Shown here: positions 58,501-64,000 of the stretch, piece by piece | Layout: each line of letters begins with the position of its first letter | Position numbering within the stretch: position 1 is the first letter of the stretch | NCBI RefSeq assembly: GCF_030936135.1 | Contig: NC_082594.1 | Coordinates: 125,898,668-125,962,667, forward strand | Reading direction: 5' to 3' | DNA from: Gavia stellata | Lineage: Eukaryota > Chordata > Aves > Gaviiformes > Gaviidae | DNA length: 64,000 bases | The notes under the pieces: model-generated | What the model saw: the letters and a program-made list of their open reading frames with translations, nothing else | Told to the model about the DNA's origin: nothing | Databases searched by the model: none | Made by a program: the position numbers and the translations under genes

Positions 58501-60279
58501 CACAAGGTTCCTGAACCCCGCTAGGTCCTCTGCCTCTGAGAGTAGTAGAGGCACAGCTGGAAGCCAGACATAAATCTGGGATCTTCTGGTCTGTTGTATA
58601 CCAGACTTGAGATACCCTGGAGCTGGTGTGGTCCTGAGCTTTCTGTTCCATCACACATCTCTTCCCAAGGTCTGGTAAAACCAGATGAAATTCCAGAGGA
58701 AAGATGTGGTGGACTTGTAAGCAAAACTAGCAGCTTTTATACTATTACTTTGCCTTCGTCCAGCAAAGCATTCATGGTGGTGTTAACCTTTAGACACAGA
58801 CAGCCATGAGATTGTTTACATGATTCAAGAGACACCTAAGCTTAAGTGCTTTGCTGGACTGGGACCTGAAGTCTTTGTCCAAACCCTACTGTTACAAAAG
58901 GAAATGTTCTCACTGACTTTGGTGGGTCCTTCCCCAGGACCTGAACACTGACACCAGTTGTTTCAAAGCTGCCTAAGAGAGGTGGCTGCCCAGTGTCACC
59001 CATCGATACGGGAACTCTGTATGTAAAGAAGGCTGAATGAGCTACTTTTCAAGTCCTTCATAGCCTGATTTATAGTGCCTCCAAAACCTCCGGCTTCAGT
59101 GAGATGAACCTCTTTAGCCAGCAATAAGCAGTCACACTGATGGGTATCTTGCTTTACGGGTAGAGGTGATAGGACTTCAAATGGTAAACCTTTTAGTATC
59201 AGGTATGCTGGTGCAAATTTGTAAGGTTGTCCAAACTTAGAGGCTATGGTTGAAAACTTCTAAATTAATATCTGTTTACCAGTACAGAGGTAAAAATGCT
59301 CCTTACTGTGGAGGAGAATACTCACTTTGTGAACATATCAAAATCACTCTTAAGCCTAGGAAAGCTGATCCTGGGAAGGAAAGGAACTCGCACCAAGGGG
59401 TCTAACTAGCATGCTTCTCTCCGTCCTGGGTTTAGCCAGTGGGTGCCCCTGAAAAATGAAGCTTTTTCTATGACCTTGTGAGGAGTGCAAAGGCATGAGA
59501 AAATGTTATATGGCAGAGCGGGGAGATAATGATGTTGGAACTTCAAAACAGGATTAACTTGGGCCAAGTTTTGAATATAATTTCAAACAGTTCCCTTCAG
59601 CATTTCCTGTCCCCAATCTCCTCTCCTTCATGACAACAGCCAGTTTCTTTAAGCAGTGTTTAAATTGTGCTAGCCAGTATCTAGCCACCCATGGCTGATG
59701 TCCTGCAGAAACCAAGGGCAGGGGGGCATTGTATGAGGGCAGCTGTTCGGTTAGACAGTGAGGTTGGTGTTCAAGATATTAGTAGAGCTGAGCCTAATTT
59801 CCTCTTTCTGTCCCATGCCCTCATCACATTTTTCTGCCTTTTCAGTGTTTCACCGTTTTACTGGCTTTAAGAATGCCCACAAAGAAAGCTGAAGGTGCTC
59901 AAGTTATAGCCCTAGAAGCCTAAACATGGAAAATACCAGAGACACTTATGTAAATTCAAAAAGGGTGTAGTTGGCATGGAAGGAGGAGGAATGGATTCAA
60001 AAGTGCAACTGGACCACAACAAATGATCTTGCTTAGATCTTGACCCAAGCTGGGGAGATTTCTCCCTTTACTGTCTATATTGTGCCCATGAAATGGAAAG
60101 AAATTATTTAAAGAAAAAGAACCTAGCTGGAAGTGGTCAATTTTCATGCTGCTGTTGTTCATGGTGCCAAAAATTGTAATGACTGAGATCTTCCTTGTTG
60201 CCATCTTGCAGAAGCTTTCCAGATACTCGTCTCGCTGCTGTACATACATGGTGTTGTCCGCCTTGGGGGTCGTGATCAG
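46227..60279 (-). CDS. CCDC80: CCDC80 (DRO1/URB), 3' six coding exons; 5' part beyond the window
   Basis: Exons 60279-60123, 55225-55089, 54452-54304, 51088-50985, 49418-49338 and 46573-46227 join in phase to 324 codons plus stop, matching the last third of the ~950-residue vertebrate protein. The large upstream coding exon, with the signal peptide and first domain, is outside the window past 64000. CCDC80 is a secreted, matrix-associated protein linked to adipocyte differentiation and growth suppression. It carries thioredoxin-fold-like DUF4174 (P-DUDES) domains. Seen here: the later part of the second domain (KMATRKISVITIFGT, then SELRKEYGMTYNDFFMVLTD, PIAMKSVFDLIDTFQSRIKD), a basic linker, the third domain (RFRWRRRLVVISAPSDEDWA to SWYPSPMWSMAIVYDLIDSM), and a Tyr/His/Gly-rich tail ending HHGYPY. 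The two domains share the D-L-I-D helix near their ends, showing internal duplication. The 55226-60122 intron has weak splice sites at both ends. Confidence 0.96.
47230..48300 (+). mobile_element. Old decayed CR1-like LINE
   Basis: Broken reverse-transcriptase coding sequence is visible in several frames on the plus strand. Around 47457-47500 it reads like LGLVLFNVFVND, the CR1/L3 motif. Later come GGTCAATAAAATGATGG, the ACACTGCATGCAATTCTGGT stretch and AAGGCAACAAGGTTGGTC, all typical of CR1/L3 ORF2 but with many frameshifts and stops. It is much older than the other copies. Confidence 0.8.
48600..48935 (+). mobile_element. CR1 LINE 3' end, sense to plus strand
   Basis: Encodes [40 protein letters not shown] and SLEVFKVRLDG in one open frame to 48851. 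It then has the non-coding 3' end GGTTGGACTAGATGAACTTT, CCAGCCCAAACCATTCTATG. Opposite orientation to the other CR1 copies in this window, hence also antisense to its host gene CCDC80. Confidence 0.95.
49338..49418 (-). CDS. CCDC80: CCDC80 exon (second from end)
   Basis: An 81-nt exon: LRHITILKLLGLGEDIGGVL, ELYPIN plus one base of G. The acceptor is CCACAG and the donor GTAAGT. Confidence 0.96.
49419..50984 (-). other. CCDC80: CCDC80 intron between third- and second-last exons
   Basis: 1.6 kb without a recognisable element. Confidence 0.7.
50985..51088 (-). CDS. CCDC80: CCDC80 exon (third from end)
   Basis: A 104-nt exon: FRWRRRLVVISAPSDEDWAY, SQQLAALSGQACNF plus one base of G. It begins the third DUF4174 domain. 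The acceptor is TTTTCAG and the donor GTGAGT. Confidence 0.96.
51089..54303 (-). other. CCDC80: CCDC80 intron between fourth- and third-last exons
   Basis: 3.2 kb without a recognisable element or additional exon. Confidence 0.7.
54304..54452 (-). CDS. CCDC80: CCDC80 exon (fourth from end)
   Basis: A 149-nt exon: QYYEVPIAMKSVFDLIDTFQ, SRIKDMERQKKEGIVCKEDK to LESFLS, plus two bases of R. It closes the second DUF4174 domain and holds a charged linker. The acceptor is TTAACAG and the donor GTATTA. Confidence 0.96.
54453..55088 (-). other. CCDC80: CCDC80 intron between fifth- and fourth-last exons
   Basis: 636 bp, nothing recognised. Confidence 0.75.
55089..55225 (-). CDS. CCDC80: CCDC80 exon (fifth from end)
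   Basis: A 137-nt exon: NEKPMKVIEDEDLVDQQLI to FMVLTDTDMKVK. The acceptor TTAAG has A at -3, which is rare, though a good pyrimidine tract precedes it. The donor is GTGAGT. Confidence 0.93.
55226..60122 (-). other. CCDC80: CCDC80 4.9-kb intron with weak splice sites
   Basis: Donor GTTCTT and acceptor TTAAG are both poor matches to U2 consensus, and there is no U12 signature. No mobile element is recognised inside. Confidence 0.7.
60123..60279 (-). CDS. CCDC80: CCDC80 exon (sixth from end)
   Basis: A 157-nt exon with phase-0 start: LITTPKADNTMYVQQRDEYL, ESFCKMATRKISVITIFGT, then KIDHFQL plus one base of the next D. The acceptor is CCAACCAG after a pyrimidine-rich stretch. The donor TAG/GTTCTT matches the consensus only at the last exon bases and GT. 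Confidence 0.92.
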
Positions 60280-63200
60280 CTGGTTGGTGGCAGAGACAAA
60301 AGAGCTTGTTTAGTATAAGGAATGAAGCAGATAAGTATTTTACCGAAGGAGAACTAGTCACTTTCTGCAAACTGGGGTTTCTTTTCCATAGAGCTGTTGA
60401 CAGCTCTGTAGCCTTATTTTATTTCTTTGTGGTTGGAGTGTACTTTTAGGCCCAGGCCTGACCCAAAGGTGTTCAACCAGCCACAGGACAACCTTAGGAA
60501 GCACGGCCAGCTGGTGGCACCAGCTCCTCCGCTGCCTCTCCACAGTACGGATAGAAGAAATGGCACTGGATTTTACAGAAAACCAGGTACTCTCCTATTA
60601 ACCCTTGCCCTGCCAGTCCCGCCAGGTCTCCCTCACAGCCTTCAGTGGTGCCATGAATCTAGGATTCCCCCTACTCACTTACAGTGGGAGCACTGGGAAC
60701 ATGGTAGCCGCTCTGGCCTCATCCCATGGTCCAGGCAGGGCTCCCGGTGGCTGTTTTAACTGTCAAGGGGTGAGTACAACTAGGGCTACATGAATACTTA
60801 TGTAACTGATGGCCATATAAGAAGACCCCGAAGACTTGTGATGGCCACTGTGACCTCAGCTGAAAATTGCTGATTTAGCTTTTGTTTGTTCTAAGCCACT
60901 TCGATGTCTTACGGGACTTATATTTGCTGGGAAGGCATGGCTATGGGGGAAGAGCAGGAGGAGAAGCAATTACAACAACAAAAGTATAAAAATCTCTACA
61001 GCTTATAGTACGTGTTTCAAAGCCTCCTAACAATTGCAAAGATTTAACTCTTAAAAGTTTAAAGCACAGAACTGAGATCCTTCAACAGGGACTGAGATGC
61101 AAATATTCCAGGGAAGGTGTGTGCGTAGCAACAAGCAGTGGTCCTATGCAGCAGAAGGTGGAGAGGAATGCCGCAGCTCTAGCAATGTGATCATTCTAAC
61201 TGGCAGCAGTGAACTGCGCTCAAGCATCTGCCACTGATCCCCCAAACACAAAGGGAGTTGGAATCTGGATCCAAATTTTATGGTTTAAGGTCATAAATAA
61301 TCACCAGAATCCTTCAATTGCAAATTTATGCTTTAGCCTGTAACAGGTGCAGTCATCTTTTAGCTGCCTTCTTAAGTTTGTACGGCCTGGAGGCCAATTT
61401 TTACGATATACTCCTTATAAATCCAGTTCATCAGTGTACTGAAATGTAAGAGGCATTTCTGGGCTTATAAGATCTGATTCTCATTTATGCAAAGGCCCCC
61501 TGGCATGACTACAGCATTGGGACATGAAGGTGAATGAGAGTCAGACGCAAAGAGGATTTGATTTCTGGGCCGTAACATGTAACATGCTTTTAAATTGCAT
61601 AGAAATGCTTCAAATGAAAACAGGATCATGAAAAGGATTTGAGGGCTGAGATCAAAACCAGACCATTGGTTTGTATTGTCCTCCTAGTTTCAGAGACCGT
61701 AAGCAGGAATGCACAGTCAAGTCTGAATTTTATCTACTTCATCAAACCTTGTAGAAAAAAGCAGGGAACATTTAAGAGGCAAAGCAAACTTTAAATCAAA
61801 GCTTTGTGCTAGGACTGTTTTAACCCAGGCAGTTTTAACCCAGATATACACAGTATCTATCTGCATTTGCATGCACATGTGTGTATGTGTGTATATGTGC
61901 ATGTGCATATAAATGGAGTGTTATATATTCTGTCAGTCTGCATTTCGTCACCACAGAAAAACAAACAAAAAACCCAAACTCACTGAGCCAAGACTTCTCA
62001 ACATTAGTAAGACTGCAGTAAAAGCTCCGCTATGGAGAGGTGGGGCAGCAGGACTCAAAACCCATACATTTTTTCAGTTTCGGCAGCTGGGTCCTATATT
62101 TGTCATTAACTGAACTTTACCCAGAATAGAGTTCAAAATTCTGGATGTTTGAAATTCACACTGAAATCTGCAATCTGAAATCCTTAATGATGTGTAGGAC
62201 TTAAAAGCCCACGTCTCTCTCAAAAGACTTTTGGGAGAGGACTGAAACAACGTCCTTGGGAGCCAGTCTATTAAAGTGTCTGAAAGACAAAAGTTTAGCA
62301 AAGCAATGGGGAATAACTCGGGTAGTTTCTCAGCAGTGTGGGCAAATTCTCTAGAGGGGGAGTTTGAAGACTCATGAATGGCAGACTTCATCTAGCTGGA
62401 AGGACTGACCCTAAGGGAGCTAAAGAGTTTGATAGGAAGGGATGCAAATAGGCATGTGTGTGGATTCAAAGAAACTTGAGAAGTTCTTTGTTTTCCACAT
62501 GTGCCCTGAGCGGCAAAGAGATAGTAGAGTTCGGCCACTGCTTTTACTAATGACCAAATCAAACCTATTCTCCAAGAAACTTCAGAGCAAGCAGGCTGCG
62601 GATGGTATTAGATACTGGAAAAGTGAAGTGCAGCGTGGCATAATCATTTGTCTTCAGTGAGTTCTGGCTTGACAGCCTGAGATTGTGCAACTCTCTTCTT
62701 GGAGATCCAGCTGAGAGATGGCCTAGTATCAGAAGGTTCAAATTTCAGACCAGTATTTAAGTTGCCAGGACTGTGTTAGTGTAATGAATTAGCAGCCTGA
62801 CATCTGTGAGCTCTGCTTTTGGCTCTTTTTTGAAATTTGTTTTTATTTGTCCTGATGCTGCACATATTTTGGAAGCCACAACATTGAGATAGATGACTAA
62901 GTTTCAAAGATCCCAAACTTCTGTGCAGTTTCTCTCTCTGAACTTTTGATTTGATTAACTGTTAGTTAACAAGTAACTAATAGGCATTATTTGCAACATT
63001 CAATCAAGTTCAAAATTTTCAACTATGTGGCTCTTTTCCATTTCCATCATGTTGGGGAATGCAAGTCTGCTCGCTCCGCACAGCCCCTACAGCTGGAAGA
63101 ACGGGGAGGGGGAGAAGAAAGTTGGCTTCTGCTCAGGTCCGTGAATCATCAGTAGAACCGTTAATTAAATTCCAATGGTTGAAATCTTAGTTTGGCATCT

Positions 63201-64000
63201 TAGCTATTTGTATTGGAATATGGGGCATGAAAGTCAAAGTTATGTTTGTGACACTGACTATTGGACAGTAACTGTGAAACAGGCCGGCTTACAGTGGAAT
63301 AATTGCAAGCAACCAGCTCCCACAATAATATTTTTAAAGAACTGTTTTTCCAAGTGTACCTTTCAGGGTATGTGCCATCTGCCAGAAAAAACATTTGTAC
63401 TACAGCTAAAACTGTTTCCTGTCCCAGGTGAAGTGTTTTTTTAGATAAGTAGTTGGAAAAACATACAACACTATTAAACCCTGGGATAAGTAACTCCAGA
63501 CCATGCTGAGTTTCTCAGACTTGAAAACTTACCATAGTGTTATAGTTTAATAAAAACAGCAGGGGAAAAAACCAAAACAAAATAAAGTTTGCACGGGATC
63601 TCTGAAGATGCCTAGGAGATTTGAATGCCAAATTCCCATCAGAAAGAATAGCAAATGTAACAATCCTACCTCGGGGCATCTGATCATATGCCTTTGTGCA
63701 TATCCTCAGTCAGACATGCACTAGTACTGCCAAGCCACCTGGCTTGCTTCCAGTTTTAGGACACCAGCACCAATATAAAACCGGTGTGCCAGCTGGCAGG
63801 ACATGCTGAGCATCGAAATGTGGTAACGTTGGCCAGTACCCAAAGCGATGAAGGGATGTAATCCACACTGGAACTTCGTTTGATCGATCATAACTATACA
63901 GATCCTGACACCTACATATCCACTGGAAACAAAATAATCTGATGGCTCATGGAAGTGACTGGGATGAGGTTTTAGCCTAATTCCTGGCTGACTGATGTTC
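60280..64000 (-). other. CCDC80: CCDC80 intron running off the window
   Basis: No coding exon in frame with CCDC80 is seen up to the window edge, so the long upstream exon lies beyond. About 60430-60760 is moderately GC-rich but not convincingly coding. A 44-bp alternating pyrimidine-purine run lies at 61868-61911. Confidence 0.65.
61868..61911. repeat. Alternating pyrimidine-purine tract (TG/CA/TA)
   Basis: 44 bp with no interruption of the pyrimidine-purine alternation, made of TG, CA and TA steps. It is an impure microsatellite with Z-DNA-forming potential. Confidence 0.8.

Noticed and set aside
60427-60759. GC-richer stretch with a 110-codon frame upstream of the CCDC80 exon at 60279
   Set aside because: The frame is on the strand opposite to CCDC80, shows no known domain and lacks splice support. 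The minus-strand translation does not resemble CCDC80.
1-64000. CRISPR arrays, bacterial operons, riboswitches, tRNA or rRNA genes
   Set aside because: None seen. The window is vertebrate nuclear DNA and the repeats present are CR1 LINEs and short tandem duplications.

Overview
The window is vertebrate nuclear DNA, almost certainly from a bird. It has short exons with GT-AG introns of 0.5-6.7 kb, AT-rich introns, one strong CpG island, and several chicken-repeat-1 (CR1) LINE fragments, which are the dominant avian repeat. Almost every open reading frame over 60 codons is chance, CR1 debris or CpG-island noise. The real coding sequence lies in short spliced exons that I reconstructed by hand.

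Three genes are present, in the same order and orientation as in mammals (human 3q13.2). (1) ATG3, minus strand, 27793 down to 3398: complete, 12 coding exons, 314 codons, the same length as human ATG3. (2) SLC35A5, plus strand, 29565 to 39893: complete coding sequence, six coding exons, 431 codons. (3) The 3' half of CCDC80, minus strand, 60279 down to 46227: the last six coding exons, 324 codons. The large upstream CCDC80 exon lies beyond the right edge. ATG3 and SLC35A5 are head-to-head and share a CpG island at about 27150-29160. SLC35A5 and CCDC80 converge on the 6.3-kb interval 39894-46226.

Region by region: 1-3200 is intergenic sequence downstream of ATG3, in which I recognise nothing. 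3200-27793 is ATG3, with CR1 fragments in introns 6 and 10 and a pair of related repeats of unknown family in introns 6 and 8. 27794-29160 is the divergent promoter, with four CACGTG E-boxes and a perfect-consensus NRF1 site. 29565-39893 is SLC35A5, with an antisense CR1 in intron 4 that still carries a 261-codon open frame. 46227-64000 is CCDC80, with an old decayed CR1 and a better preserved one in its last intron.

The genes do not form a pathway. ATG3 is the E2-like enzyme of LC3/ATG8 lipidation, SLC35A5 is a Golgi nucleotide-sugar transporter family member, and CCDC80 is a secreted matrix protein. The most notable observations are a U12-type (minor spliceosome) last intron in ATG3, the E-box/NRF1 cluster in the shared promoter, the paired intronic repeats, and a CCDC80 intron with weak splice sites at both ends. 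I found no sign of a wholly new biological system.
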